A DNA stretch of 64,000 nt, from the NCBI RefSeq assembly GCF_003149515.1, contig NZ_CP029145.1, positions 1,364,001 to 1,428,000 on the forward strand, read 5' to 3'. Shown here one piece after another: positions 47,700 to 56,758 of the stretch. Below the pieces are notes generated by a model, which saw only the letters and a program-made list of their open reading frames with translations, searched no databases and was not told where the DNA came from. Source of the DNA: Hymenobacter nivis (lineage in GTDB: Bacteria > Bacteroidota > Bacteroidia > Cytophagales > Hymenobacteraceae). A program made the translations under genes and the position numbers. The stretch's first letter is position 1. Each line of letters begins with the position of its first letter.

Positions 47700-49625
47700 C
47701 TAGGCCGGCGGGCCGGGTTCGAAGGCCTGGCCCACGCCGCGCCGCTGCAAGTCGGCGCGGATTTCGTCGAGGATGCGCGGGTCGTCGATGGTAGCGGGCA
47801 GGGCAAAAGCTTCGCCGTCGGCGAGCTGGCGCAGGGTTTTGCGGAGGATTTTACCGGAGCGGGTTTTGGGCAGGCGCTGCACCACCAGCACTTGGCGAAA
47901 GCAGGCCAGGGCCCCAATGCGGGCGCGCACCGCCGCCACTAGCTCGCGCTCCAAGGGGCCCTCGCCCACCGTTTGGCCGTCCTTCAGCACCACCAGGCCC
48001 ACCGGCACCTGGCCGCGCAGGGCATCGGCAATGCCCAGCACGGCGCACTCGGCCACGGCGGGGTGGGCGGCCAATATTTCCTCCATCTCGCCGGTGCTCA
48101 GGCGGTGGCCGGCCACATTAATCACGTCGTCGGTGCGGCCCATGATGTAGCAGTAGCCGTCGGCGTCGCGGTAGCCGCCGTCGCCGCTCAGGTAGTAGCC
48201 CGGAAACACGTCGTGGTAGGCGCGGTAGCGGGCCTCATCCTGCCACAGAGCCGGAAAGCAGCCCGGAGGCAGCGGCAGGCGCACGGCAACCAGGCCGGTG
48301 GTGCCAGCAGGCACCGGTTGGCCAGCCTCGTCGAGCACCTGCACATCGAAGCCCGGCACCGGGAACCCGGCGCTGCCGGCGCGCGGGGGCCCCATTGCGG
48401 CCAGGCCCACCAGCGTGGCCAGCATGGGCCAGCCCGACTCGGTTTGCCACCAGTGGTCCACCACGGGCACGCCCAGCACCTGCTGGGACCAGGCAAAGGT
48501 GGCGGGGTCGCAGCGCTCGCCGGCCAGGAACAGGTGGCGCAGGCTGCGGAGGTCGTAGTTTTTAGCCAGCAGGCCCTCGGGGTCTTCTTTTTTGATGGCC
48601 CGGATGGCCGTGGGGGCCGTGAAGAGCACGTTGACGCGGTGCTGCGCCACCAGGCGCCAGAACGTGCCGGCGTCGGGGGTGCGCACGGGCTTGCCCTCGA
48701 ATAGCACCGACGTGCAGCCCCGCAGCAAGGGCCCGTACACGATGTAGCTGCTGCCCACGGCCCACCCAATGTCGGAGCCGGTAAAAATGACGTCGCCGGG
48801 GTCCAAATCGTAAATGGCCTCCATGCTGAAGCGCAGAGCCACGGCGTGGCCGCCGTGGTCGCGCACTACGCCCTTGGGCCGCCCGGTGGTGCCGCTGGTG
48901 TAGAGGATGTAGAGCGGGTGCGTGGCCGGCACGGGCACGGCTGGCACGGGCTCGTTCCAATACATTTTAAAAAATTCGATGTCCCTACCAGATTGCATTT
49001 CAGCAGTTACAAAGCGACGCTGATGAACCACTACATGGGCGGGCTTGTGCTTCGCTTTTTCGATGGCTTCGTCCACCAGCGGCTTGTAGGGAATGATGCG
49101 GTCGAATTCCATCCCGCCCGAGGCGCAAACGATGATCTTGGGTTGAGCGTCGTCAATGCGCACCGCCAGCTCGTGTGGCGCGAAGCCCCCAAACACCACC
49201 GAGTGGATGGCCCCCAGCCGGGCGCAGGCCAGCATGGCGATGACGGCCTCGGGCAAGTTAGGCATGTAGATGATGACCCGATCACCCATTTCGACGCCCA
49301 ATTTACGCAGCCCCCCAGCGAAACGGGCCGTCAGATTCAGCAACTGCGCATAGGTATAGGTGCTAAGAGTTTGCGTCACCGGCGAGTCAAAAATCAACGC
49401 AGCCTGGGGCCCCCGCCCCTGCGCTACGTGGTGATCGAGGCAGAGATACGACGTATTCAGGGTGCCGTCAGCAAACCAGCGGTGAGCCCCGTTGGCTTCG
49501 TCCTGGCTCAGGGCCCCGGTGGGCGGGCGGTGCCAGGCCAGGTGGCGGGCCTGGGCCAGCCAAAACCCGGCGGGGTCGGCTAGGCTGGTGGCGTGGGTAG
49601 CGGCGTAGGAGCAGACAGGTTTCAT
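47700..49625 (-). CDS. Propionyl-CoA synthetase-like AMP-binding enzyme (PrpE)
   Basis: Second ACS-type enzyme, 641 residues. It has the PrpE-like head SLADPAGFWLAQARHLAWHRPP with NTSYLCLDHHVAQGRG, then LYILYTSGTTGRPKGVVRDHGGH, WWQTESGWPML (SGWP instead of the TGGI of ACS, typical of PrpE) and LPKTRSGKILRKTLR. Propionate or another short acid is the expected substrate. It lies upstream of acs and downstream of the REC-only regulator, all one strand. Confidence 0.87.
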   Translation of the reverse strand: MKPVCSYAATHATSLADPAGFWLAQARHLAWHRPPTGALSQDEANGAHRWFADGTLNTSYLCLDHHVAQGRGPQAALIFDSPVTQTLSTYTYAQLLNLTARFAGGLRKLGVEMGDRVIIYMPNLPEAVIAMLACARLGAIHSVVFGGFAPHELAVRIDDAQPKIIVCASGGMEFDRIIPYKPLVDEAIEKAKHKPAHVVVHQRRFVTAEMQSGRDIEFFKMYWNEPVPAVPVPATHPLYILYTSGTTGRPKGVVRDHGGHAVALRFSMEAIYDLDPGDVIFTGSDIGWAVGSSYIVYGPLLRGCTSVLFEGKPVRTPDAGTFWRLVAQHRVNVLFTAPTAIRAIKKEDPEGLLAKNYDLRSLRHLFLAGERCDPATFAWSQQVLGVPVVDHWWQTESGWPMLATLVGLAAMGPPRAGSAGFPVPGFDVQVLDEAGQPVPAGTTGLVAVRLPLPPGCFPALWQDEARYRAYHDVFPGYYLSGDGGYRDADGYCYIMGRTDDVINVAGHRLSTGEMEEILAAHPAVAECAVLGIADALRGQVPVGLVVLKDGQTVGEGPLERELVAAVRARIGALACFRQVLVVQRLPKTRSGKILRKTLRQLADGEAFALPATIDDPRILDEIRADLQRRGVGQAFEPGPPA

Positions 49626-49744
49626 CGGCGGGTGGGAATGGGGGGAAGGGTGAGGTTAGGGGGCTAGCCTTTAGGTAATGGGCCGCTACAGATCAGCACG
49701 CGGGGGTAAATGGCCGCTGGGCCGCAGCTGGGGGTATCGGTCAA

Positions 49745-49900
49745 AATGCAAAAGCCAGGTGCCGACGAGCAGAACCCGCAAGTCGATAATGAAAATCCAT
49801 AAGTCAATGAGCAGAACCTATGAGCCAGCAATAAAAAGCTAAAGGCCAGCGGGCAAAACCCATAAGTCAACAGCGAAAAGCTGACATCCAAGGGGCAAAC
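49745..49900. repeat. Degenerate tandem repeat, period about 21 bp
   Basis: About seven imperfect units of the form GCAAAACCCATAAGTCAACGA fill much of the 318-base gap between the regulator and the PrpE gene. Each unit keeps an A-rich core followed by AAGTCA or AGCCA. The strand opposite the genes is A-rich. A frame on the minus strand reads as Phe/Cys/Leu repeats, but this looks like a by-product. There is no sign of spacers, so it is not a CRISPR. Confidence 0.6.
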
Positions 49901-49943
49901 CCCCCAGGGCGGTCTTCAAAAGCCCACGGCCCGTGGCCAAAAG

Positions 49944-50321
49944 CTAAATGCCGTTAGCCAGCAGCTCCCGCACTTTTTCCATCAGCTGGCGGGTGCTGAA
50001 GGGCTTGGGCACGTACAAATCCGCCCCCACGTCGTAGCCTTTTTGCACGTCGGCATCGCGGCTTTTGGCCGAGAGGAACACGACCTTGGTGGCGGCACGG
50101 TCGGGGCGCTGGCGCAGCTGCTGGCACACCTGGTAGCCGTCCACGTCGGGCATCATTACGTCGAGTAGCACCAGGTCGAAAGGCGTTTCGGCGATGGCGG
50201 CCAGCGCTTCGGTGCCATTGCGGGCAATGCCCACCCGGTAGCCGTTCTTGCGCATCAAAAATTCGAGCGACATGACGATATTGGGCTCGTCGTCGACGAT
50301 GAGGATGTGGGGCGTTTTCAT
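49944..50321 (-). CDS. Response regulator, receiver domain only
   Basis: 125 residues with a complete receiver: ILIVDDEPNIV (Asp10, Asp11), LVLLDVMMPD (Asp54), VFLSAKS, and Lys106 in YVPKPFS. There is no output domain. It starts 45 bases after the symporter-kinase gene ends on the same strand and is its obvious partner. Receiver-only proteins signal by protein contact or to a phosphorelay, so the transcription factor must lie elsewhere. Confidence 0.93.
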   Translation of the reverse strand: MKTPHILIVDDEPNIVMSLEFLMRKNGYRVGIARNGTEALAAIAETPFDLVLLDVMMPDVDGYQVCQQLRQRPDRAATKVVFLSAKSRDADVQKGYDVGADLYVPKPFSTRQLMEKVRELLANGI

Positions 50322-50366
50322 AACTGTTAGCCAGTAACTTGGCAGGGAAATGAACGGTGCTAACGA

Positions 50367-53150
50367 CTAAGCGCCATCAGCTAAAAGCTTAACCGAAAGC
50401 GGCAGCTCGACGAAGAAGCGGGCCCCGTGCTCCAGGGCGCTTTCGACCCAGATGCGGCCCTGGTGCAGCTCCACGATGCGGCGGGTAATGGCCAGGCCCA
50501 GGCCCGAGCCCTCGGGCTTACGCAGGGCCTGGTGCCGGGCCTGGAAAAACTTGTCGAAGATGAGGTGGTGCTCGGCGGGCGAGATGCCCTTGCCGTTGTC
50601 TTCCACGCACAGCAGCACGGCGTCGGCGGCGGGCCAGGCCAGCACTGCGATGCGGCCCCGGCCGCCAGGCGGGCAGGCCTTCACGGCGTTCGAGAGCAGG
50701 TTGATGAGCACCTGCATCAGCCGGTCGCGGTCGGCGGGCAGGGCGGGCAAGGTAGCGGGCACGTCCACGCGCAGCTCGATGCCGCGGGCGCGGGCCAGGG
50801 GCCCCACGGCGGCCACGGCGGCGGCCACCACCTCGGCCAGCACCACAGGGGCCCGCGCCAGGGTGGCCTGGCCGCTCTCGTACTTTTCCAGGTCGAGCAC
50901 CAGGGAAATGAGCCGGGTGAGGCGTTCGGCCTCGCGGCTGATGGTGAGCTGGAAGTTTTCGCGCTCGACCACGTCCAGGTCGGGGTTGTCGGCCAGAATC
51001 TCGGCCAGGGCCCGGATGCTGGTGAGTGGCGTGCGCAGCTCGTGCGTCACAGTGTAAAGGAACTCGTCCTTCTGCTGGTCGAGGGCCTGGAGCTGGTCGT
51101 AGGCCTGGCGCAGCTCGTCGGTAAGGCGCTGGAGCTGGCGGCTCTGCTTCTGGAGCTGGCGGTTAGCCTCCAGTAGCTGCTGGCTCTCCTTGAGGATGCC
51201 CACTATGTTGTCGTAGCTGATTTCTTCGGCGCCCGCCACCGAGGCCAGCAGCAGCCGCGCCGAGGCGGGGCCCAGGGTGCCGGCCAGCAGCTTTTCGGCG
51301 TAGGTGAGCAGGCGCGGGTCGGCAGAAACGAACGAGTGAGGCTCGGGCCGCGGCCCCGAGCGCACGGGAACCGAAGCGGGCGTGGGCAGCGCGTCGGGGA
51401 AGCGCACGGCGAAGGCGCCCAGGGCCTGGTTGGTGCGGCGCTTGCCCAGGAAGCCCAGCAGCAGGGCCCGCACGTCGGGCAGCGGGGTGCGGCCCTGCCA
51501 GCCGGCCACCTCCTCGGCCAGGCTGCGGCGCCGGAACACGTCCACGAACACGTCGGCCTGCCGGCGCTCCAGGGCCGTGGGCGCCTTCGCCAGCGAGAGG
51601 CCCACATAAAGCCCAATGTTGAGAAACCAGCTCCAGAACAGCCCGTGCGAAAGCGGGTCGAGCCCGTCGAGGCCGAACAGGGCTTCGGGCCGCAGCCAAG
51701 CCAAGCCGCCCACGCCCGCGCTGAGCACGCTGGCCGGCAGCCGCCCGGGGCCCACCAGCGTGGGCAGCACCAACGTAAAAAACCACACCGCGAAGCCCGC
51801 CAGCAGGCCCGCCGTAGCCCCGCGCCGGGTGCCACCCTTCCAGTACAGGGCCCCCAGCACGGCGGGCACAAACTGCGCCACGGCGGCAAACGACACTAAG
51901 CCGGTGTTCACCAGCGACAGCTGGCGGCCCACTTCGGCGTAGTAGGCGTAGGCCAGCAGCAGCACCAGCACCACGGCCAGGCGGCGGCTTTCGAGGGCCA
52001 CGCGGCCCAGGTAAGCAAACCAGCGGGTTTGGCGAGCGGGGCCGGCGGCCGGCACGCGCACCAGCAGCGGCATCAGCAAGTGGTTGCTAATCATCACGCT
52101 CAGGGCAATGGTCTCGACGATGATCATGCCGCTAGCCGCCGACAGGCCCCCCAGGTAGGTGAGCAGCGCCAGCCACGGGTGGCCGGTAGCCAGCGGCAGG
52201 GCCAGCACAAAGGTGTCGGCGTCGAAGCCCCGCCCGCCCAGGCGCAGCATCCCGCCGAAGGCCACCGGTAGCACAAACAGGTTGATGACGATGAGGTAGA
52301 GCGGGAACAGCCACATGGCCTTGCGCAGGTGGTCCTCGTCCACGTTCTCTACCACCGCCACCTGGAACTGGCGCGGCAGCAGCAGCACCGCCGACATGCC
52401 CAGCACCAGCAGCGTGCCCCATTCGGCGGCGCCCGTGCCGGCCCCACGCAGCGTGAAGAGCTGCCGCAGCGCCGGCACCGCCGCGGCTTGGTCAAACACG
52501 TCGCCGAAGCCGTGGAACAGTCGGAACGTGACGAAGCCGCCCATCAGCAGGAAGGCCAGTAGCTTGACGAGGCTTTCCAGGGCCACGGCCAGCACCATGC
52601 CCTCGTGGCGCTCGGTGGCCTCCACCGAGCGCACCCCAAACAGGATGGTGAACACCGCCAGGGCCCCCGTGGTGTAGAGGGCCGTGGTGGCCGCGCCCCC
52701 CACCCCGCTCCCCGTCAGCACCACAAACGAAGCGGCAATACCCTTGATTTGCAGCGCGATGTAGGGCACCACCCCCAGCACGCACACCGCCGTGACCAGG
52801 GCCCCCAGGGCGGCGTTTTTGCCGTAGCGGGCCGAAATGAAGTCAGCAATGGACGTGAGGCGCTGCTGCCGGCACACCCGGATGATTTTGCGCAGCACCA
52901 GCCACCACACCGGCGCCAGCAGCGTGGGCCCCACATAAATGCCCACAAAGCTGAGCCCCGCGTGCGCCGCCCGCCCCACCGAGCCGTAGTACGTCCAGGC
53001 CGTGCAGTACACGGCCATGCTCAGGGCGTACACGTAGGGGTTGGCCACCAGGCTTTTGCGCGCCGCCGACCGGCGCTCCGCCGCGTAGGCCACCCCGAAG
53101 AGCAGGGCCAGGTAGCCGAACGAAAAGCCAATGACGAGCAGCCTGTTCAT
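50367..53150 (-). CDS. Sodium:solute symporter-histidine kinase fusion (CbrA/CrbS type)
   Basis: 927 residues. The first ~550 are an SLC5/SSS permease with about 12-13 helices (YALSMAVYCTAWTYYGSVGRAAH and ADFISARYGKNAALGALVTAV are family landmarks). A STAC-like segment follows (about 615-660; AEKLLAGTLGPASARLLLASV), then a coiled coil rich in Gln/Leu, HisKA with YTVTHELRTPLTSIRAL (His703) and HATPase (NLLSNAVKA, DNGKGIS, GSGLGLAITRR). This is the CbrA/CrbS architecture that in Vibrio and Pseudomonas senses nutrients and, in CrbS, controls acs. Acs lies three genes downstream here. Confidence 0.93.
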   Translation of the reverse strand: MNRLLVIGFSFGYLALLFGVAYAAERRSAARKSLVANPYVYALSMAVYCTAWTYYGSVGRAAHAGLSFVGIYVGPTLLAPVWWLVLRKIIRVCRQQRLTSIADFISARYGKNAALGALVTAVCVLGVVPYIALQIKGIAASFVVLTGSGVGGAATTALYTTGALAVFTILFGVRSVEATERHEGMVLAVALESLVKLLAFLLMGGFVTFRLFHGFGDVFDQAAAVPALRQLFTLRGAGTGAAEWGTLLVLGMSAVLLLPRQFQVAVVENVDEDHLRKAMWLFPLYLIVINLFVLPVAFGGMLRLGGRGFDADTFVLALPLATGHPWLALLTYLGGLSAASGMIIVETIALSVMISNHLLMPLLVRVPAAGPARQTRWFAYLGRVALESRRLAVVLVLLLAYAYYAEVGRQLSLVNTGLVSFAAVAQFVPAVLGALYWKGGTRRGATAGLLAGFAVWFFTLVLPTLVGPGRLPASVLSAGVGGLAWLRPEALFGLDGLDPLSHGLFWSWFLNIGLYVGLSLAKAPTALERRQADVFVDVFRRRSLAEEVAGWQGRTPLPDVRALLLGFLGKRRTNQALGAFAVRFPDALPTPASVPVRSGPRPEPHSFVSADPRLLTYAEKLLAGTLGPASARLLLASVAGAEEISYDNIVGILKESQQLLEANRQLQKQSRQLQRLTDELRQAYDQLQALDQQKDEFLYTVTHELRTPLTSIRALAEILADNPDLDVVERENFQLTISREAERLTRLISLVLDLEKYESGQATLARAPVVLAEVVAAAVAAVGPLARARGIELRVDVPATLPALPADRDRLMQVLINLLSNAVKACPPGGRGRIAVLAWPAADAVLLCVEDNGKGISPAEHHLIFDKFFQARHQALRKPEGSGLGLAITRRIVELHQGRIWVESALEHGARFFVELPLSVKLLADGA

Positions 53151-53323
53151 TTAACAGTTATCATTTAACAAGGCGTTTGCCTCGAAACTTCACGCGGTGT
53201 TTTGGGGTGTCGTTCTATCTAAAGCACTGCGAAACACTGCGTGAAATTTTAATATGGAAACCCCCATCATTCAGCCAGAAGGTACATCGGCGGGTCGTTC
53301 GACTGTTAAATGACAAATGTTAA
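53151..53323. repeat. Inverted repeat TGTTAAATGA... flanking the gap
   Basis: TTAACAGTTATCATTTAACA (53151-53170) and a near-complement at 53304-53323 (18 of 20) frame the AT-rich gap between the small membrane protein and the symporter-kinase. The small protein's stop codon lies at the edge of the right arm. Confidence 0.6.
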
Positions 53324-53544
53324 TTGTTAATTGATTTTCGCACCAAATACCCCGTTGTGGCCACCACCAGCACCCACGTAAGCAGCACGTAGAGGTAGAG
53401 CACGGGCACGCCGGCCACGCGGCCGTCGCGGTCGAACACGGCCAGCAGAGGGAAATTCAGCAGCGCGCCGAACAGCACAGCCACGAACAGCAGGCGCTGG
53501 CCGCGGCGCTGCTCGGCCTCTTCGTCGGGGGGCAGTTGGGACAT
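53320..53544 (-). CDS. Small two-helix membrane protein preceding the symporter-kinase
   Basis: 74 residues, a charged head (MSQLPPDEEAEQRRGQR), then two helices (about 18-36 and 46-66) and a basic tail. Small two-helix proteins often precede SSS permeases (for example DUF485 YjcH before ActP, and DUF4212 proteins) and probably form part of the transporter. I cannot fix the family from sequence alone. It lies 169 bases upstream of the symporter-kinase on the same strand. Confidence 0.75.
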   Translation of the reverse strand: MSQLPPDEEAEQRRGQRLLFVAVLFGALLNFPLLAVFDRDGRVAGVPVLYLYVLLTWVLVVATTGYLVRKSINN

Positions 53545-53590
53545 GAGAAGTAAACGAAGAAAAGACGTTTTGGGGCCCCCTGGGCAAACA

Positions 53591-53622
53591 AAAAATCCGC
53601 CGGACGCGGGGCCCGGCGGATT
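53591..53622 (-). terminator. Terminator of the MFS permease gene
   Basis: AATCCGCCGG pairs with CCGGCGGATT; on the minus strand the stem is followed by T residues. It separates the permease from the small membrane protein, so the latter starts its own transcript. Confidence 0.85.
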
Positions 53623-53653
53623 CTGGATGGCTACTGGCCAGGCAAACCGGGAA

Positions 53654-55129
53654 TTACTTGTCCATCAGCTTCACGTTGCGCGTGTCCTTCATCAGGGCCA
53701 TGCCCACGAAGAAGCAGATGAGGGCAATAACGACCGGGTACACGAGGCCGAGCAAGCTGCTATGCTCTTTGGAGAAGGTGCCCGCCGGCTGCTTGGCGGC
53801 CCACACGCCGATGGACGTGGCAATGAGCGGCACAAATCCGCCAAACACGCCGTTGCCGATGTGGTAGGGCACCGAAAGCGAGGTGTAGCGCACGCTGGTC
53901 GGGAACAGTTCGACGAGGTAGGCGGCGATGGGGCCGTACACCATCGTCACGAAAAATACCAGCAGGAAGGTGAGCACCGTCATCATGAACACGTTGGGAG
54001 CCAGGGCCTTCATCACGGCGGGCACGGCCTGGCCGGCGGCGTCCACGGTGGCGGGCGTAATTTCCGTCAGGGGCCCGGCATAGGCCTTGATGCCGTAGAA
54101 AAGCGGAATGGTGAACAGGGCCCCGCAAATCATGCCCGTCATGATGATGCGCTTGCGGCCGATGCGGTCGGAGAGCGAGCCGAAGTAGATGAACAGGGGC
54201 GTGGCCAGCACCATCGCAACCACCAGAATCGTGCTGGAGTCGATGATGTCAAGCTTCAGGGTGCTGTTCATGAAGGAATACGCCTGAAACTGCGAGGTGT
54301 AGAAAATTACGCCCTGGCCCATCGTGACGCCGAACAGGGCGATGAGCACCAGCCGGCGATTCACGGGGTTCACAAACGAGTCGCGCAGCGGGCTTTTGCT
54401 GGTGGTGCCGGTGGCCTTGGCCTTGGCAAACAGCGGCGACTCGTGCAGCTTCTTGCGGATGTAGTACGAGGCAATGACCAGGAAGCCCGAGAGCAGGAAC
54501 GGCAGGCGCCAGCCCCACTCCTTGAAGGCCGCCTCGCCCATCGTTTTGCGGGTAATCACAATCACCAGAATGCTGAGGATGAGGCCCCCGGTGGCCGTAA
54601 TCTGGATGAAGCTGGTGTAGTAGCCGCGCTTCTTGTCGGGGGCGTACTCGGCCACGTAGGTGGCGGCGCCGCCGTACTCGCCGCCCAGGGCCAGGCCCTG
54701 CAACAAGCGCAGAACTACGACGATGATGGGGGCCGCGACGCCGATGGTGTCGTAGCTCGGAATGAGGCCCGTGACGAACGTGGCCCCGCCCATGATCAGC
54801 AGCGTGACCAGAAACGTGTACTTACGCCCGATCATGTCGCCGAGGCGGCCAAAAAACACAGCCCCGAACGGCCGCACTACGAAGCCCGCCCCAAACACGG
54901 CCAAGGCCCCCAGCAGGGAATCCTCAATCTTGCCCGCGTGCCCGAACAGCACCGGCCCAATGATAGCCGCCAGCGAGCCAAAGATGTAGAAATCGTACCA
55001 CTCGATGACCGTGCCCACCGACGAGGCCGTGATGACCTGCCAGATGGTTTTCGAATCGACCTGGTTGTTGTCGTGCGCCGCCGGCGCATCCAAGTCGACC
55101 GCGTAGGCGGGATTCAGGCTTTGGTCCAT
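53654..55129 (-). CDS. MFS permease, metabolite:H+ symporter type
   Basis: 491 residues, 12 helices. VGTVIEWYDFYIFGSLAAIIGPVLF, GRLGDMIGRKYTFLVT and GLALGGEYGGAATYVAEYAP are the classic fingerprints of the metabolite:H+ symporter family (ProP, KgtP, ShiA and relatives, which take up carboxylates, betaine and similar solutes). Substrate is not determined, but the surrounding acyl-CoA synthetases make a short carboxylate plausible. The long insert between helices 8 and 9 (TEITPATVDAAGQAVPAVMK) is unusual. An upstream porin gene is on the same strand. Confidence 0.9.
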   Translation of the reverse strand: MDQSLNPAYAVDLDAPAAHDNNQVDSKTIWQVITASSVGTVIEWYDFYIFGSLAAIIGPVLFGHAGKIEDSLLGALAVFGAGFVVRPFGAVFFGRLGDMIGRKYTFLVTLLIMGGATFVTGLIPSYDTIGVAAPIIVVVLRLLQGLALGGEYGGAATYVAEYAPDKKRGYYTSFIQITATGGLILSILVIVITRKTMGEAAFKEWGWRLPFLLSGFLVIASYYIRKKLHESPLFAKAKATGTTSKSPLRDSFVNPVNRRLVLIALFGVTMGQGVIFYTSQFQAYSFMNSTLKLDIIDSSTILVVAMVLATPLFIYFGSLSDRIGRKRIIMTGMICGALFTIPLFYGIKAYAGPLTEITPATVDAAGQAVPAVMKALAPNVFMMTVLTFLLVFFVTMVYGPIAAYLVELFPTSVRYTSLSVPYHIGNGVFGGFVPLIATSIGVWAAKQPAGTFSKEHSSLLGLVYPVVIALICFFVGMALMKDTRNVKLMDK

Positions 55130-55225
55130 GAGGTTGGGTGGGAGATAATGGCTGGTGGTGAGGGGTGGTTACCGAAGGGCCGGTAATTGCTACGCGCTGG
55201 TTACCAAGCCCGGGCTCCGGGCTTT

Positions 55226-56758
55226 TTACAAGAATACCTGCGTTTGCAGGGTCACTTCGGGGCGGTACTTCACATCGTTGACGTTGGTGAAATCGGGGCG
55301 GGCGCGGTAGTTGAGCGTCACCTTGGCGTTGTGCCCGTCGAGGAGCACGTTAGCACCTATGTCGTAGATGTTCACACCCTTAATGTTCCCGTCGGAGGTG
55401 CGCAGGCCTTCGTAGTTGCTGTGCAGGTAGGCCACGTAGGGCTGGAGGCGAGCCCTGCTGCCGAGCGTGTTCTTGGGCATCAGGAAGCCCAGCTGGCCGT
55501 ACACAGTGCCCCCGGTGCCCGATTGTGGCACGGCGTTGCCGCGCGTGGCCACGGCACCGTAGCCGGGGTTTTCGGCCCCCACGTAGCGCACGTAGTTGGG
55601 CCCGAAGTTGTAGTTCCAGTACACGCCGTAGAACGTGATGGCGGTGTGCTTGACCGTATCAAGCGGCGCGTCGTAAAAAACATCGGCCCCGAAAAGCTTG
55701 ATGTCGTGCTTTTCGGTGGGCACGGCGGCGTAGAGGTCGGTACCCGGGGCCAGGTTGGCCAGGTTGACCGCGCTGCCGCTGGAGCGCGAGTACATGCCGT
55801 TCTGGTTGTACATAAAGCCCGCCCCGATGCTCAGCACGCGCTTGGTGCCCAGGTAAGTGCCCTGGGTGTAGGGCAGCAGGTTGGCCTCGGGCTCCAGGAA
55901 GTTGTAGCTGAAGTAGCCCTGGTACACGTGCCCGTCGTTCCGGGGGTTGTACTGAGCGGCGTTGGTGCCCGTGTTGATGCCGGCCAACGTGGTGCCCAGG
56001 CCCAAGGGGTTGCCGGTTTGCACACCGCCCACTACGTAGTTGGGGTTGGTAGGCAGGTTGGTCAGGAAGGGGTCGCTCATCGACACGCGGTAGTCGAACT
56101 TGCCGACGCGGCCCTTGGCATACACGCCAATCCAGCGCGCAAACTGGTCGATGGCGTCAATGGTCGGGAAGTTGGTCAGCGGCACGTCCATCGTCAGGAT
56201 GCTCGTGGTGCTGGCATTGGTCATGCGCGAGATGCCGTTGTAGTAGTGCAGCCCCGCCCCCAGGCTCAGGTACTTGTTAACCTTGTACTCGGTCACGGCT
56301 TCGTGGATGAAGAGCTGCGGCTTCTTGCCGTCTACCCCCGGTGACACGCCCCCGCTCACCGCGTTCTGGTTGTTGATACCCAGGTGCGTATACACCAGAA
56401 ACCGGGGGCTGAGCTGAGCCAGTATCACCAGGCGCGAGCGGCGGATGCCGAAGTCCAGCTGGCTCGATTTGGGCTCGTTGGGAGCGCGCAACGTGTTGGT
56501 GTTATTCTCGTTGTAACGGGCGTATACCTGCGTCCAGAGCAGAAAGCGCAGGTACTTAGAGCCGTCGGGCGAGATGTTAATCTTCATGCCCGGCCCGTAG
56601 GCAGCCGATTTGGCGGGGGCCACCGGGGTGGGCGGCGCAGCCAGCGCGGCGGGCGGTGCCGCCGTGCCCGTGGCTGGCGGCGCTACCTGCCCAAACGCCG
56701 ACCCAGCACCGGCCAGTAGCAACCCGGTGAGGACCAGTGTGTAGCGATTAGTCTGCAT
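55226..56758 (-). CDS. Outer-membrane porin
   Basis: 510 residues from ATG 56758. Signal peptide MQTNRYTLVLTGLLLAGAGSAFGQ, an Ala/Pro linker, then repeated amphipathic strands (KYLRFLLWTQVYARYNENN, RLVILAQLSPRFLVYTHLGINNQ, FGADVFYDAPL) ending in a C-terminal strand with aromatic/Leu (RPEVTLQTQVFL). This is a large 16-strand-like porin of the Bacteroidota type. It precedes the MHS-family permease by 97 bases and may supply the outer-membrane step for the same solute. Confidence 0.85.
   Translation of the reverse strand: MQTNRYTLVLTGLLLAGAGSAFGQVAPPATGTAAPPAALAAPPTPVAPAKSAAYGPGMKINISPDGSKYLRFLLWTQVYARYNENNTNTLRAPNEPKSSQLDFGIRRSRLVILAQLSPRFLVYTHLGINNQNAVSGGVSPGVDGKKPQLFIHEAVTEYKVNKYLSLGAGLHYYNGISRMTNASTTSILTMDVPLTNFPTIDAIDQFARWIGVYAKGRVGKFDYRVSMSDPFLTNLPTNPNYVVGGVQTGNPLGLGTTLAGINTGTNAAQYNPRNDGHVYQGYFSYNFLEPEANLLPYTQGTYLGTKRVLSIGAGFMYNQNGMYSRSSGSAVNLANLAPGTDLYAAVPTEKHDIKLFGADVFYDAPLDTVKHTAITFYGVYWNYNFGPNYVRYVGAENPGYGAVATRGNAVPQSGTGGTVYGQLGFLMPKNTLGSRARLQPYVAYLHSNYEGLRTSDGNIKGVNIYDIGANVLLDGHNAKVTLNYRARPDFTNVNDVKYRPEVTLQTQVFL

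Noticed and set aside
49664..49891. 75-codon minus-strand frame with Phe/Cys/Leu repeats
   Set aside because: Its periodic residues come from the 21-bp tandem repeat; no start context and no match to a known family.
49745..49900. Possible CRISPR array
   Set aside because: Units are contiguous and degenerate, with no unique spacers and no cas genes.
53543..55186. Plus-strand open frame of about 550 codons opposite the MFS permease
   Set aside because: Very His/Gln/Gly-rich, no motifs; the minus-strand permease is unmistakable.
55204..55223. Hairpin AAGCCCGG...CCGGGCTT after the porin
   Set aside because: Stem is short and the T run is on the wrong side for the minus-strand gene.
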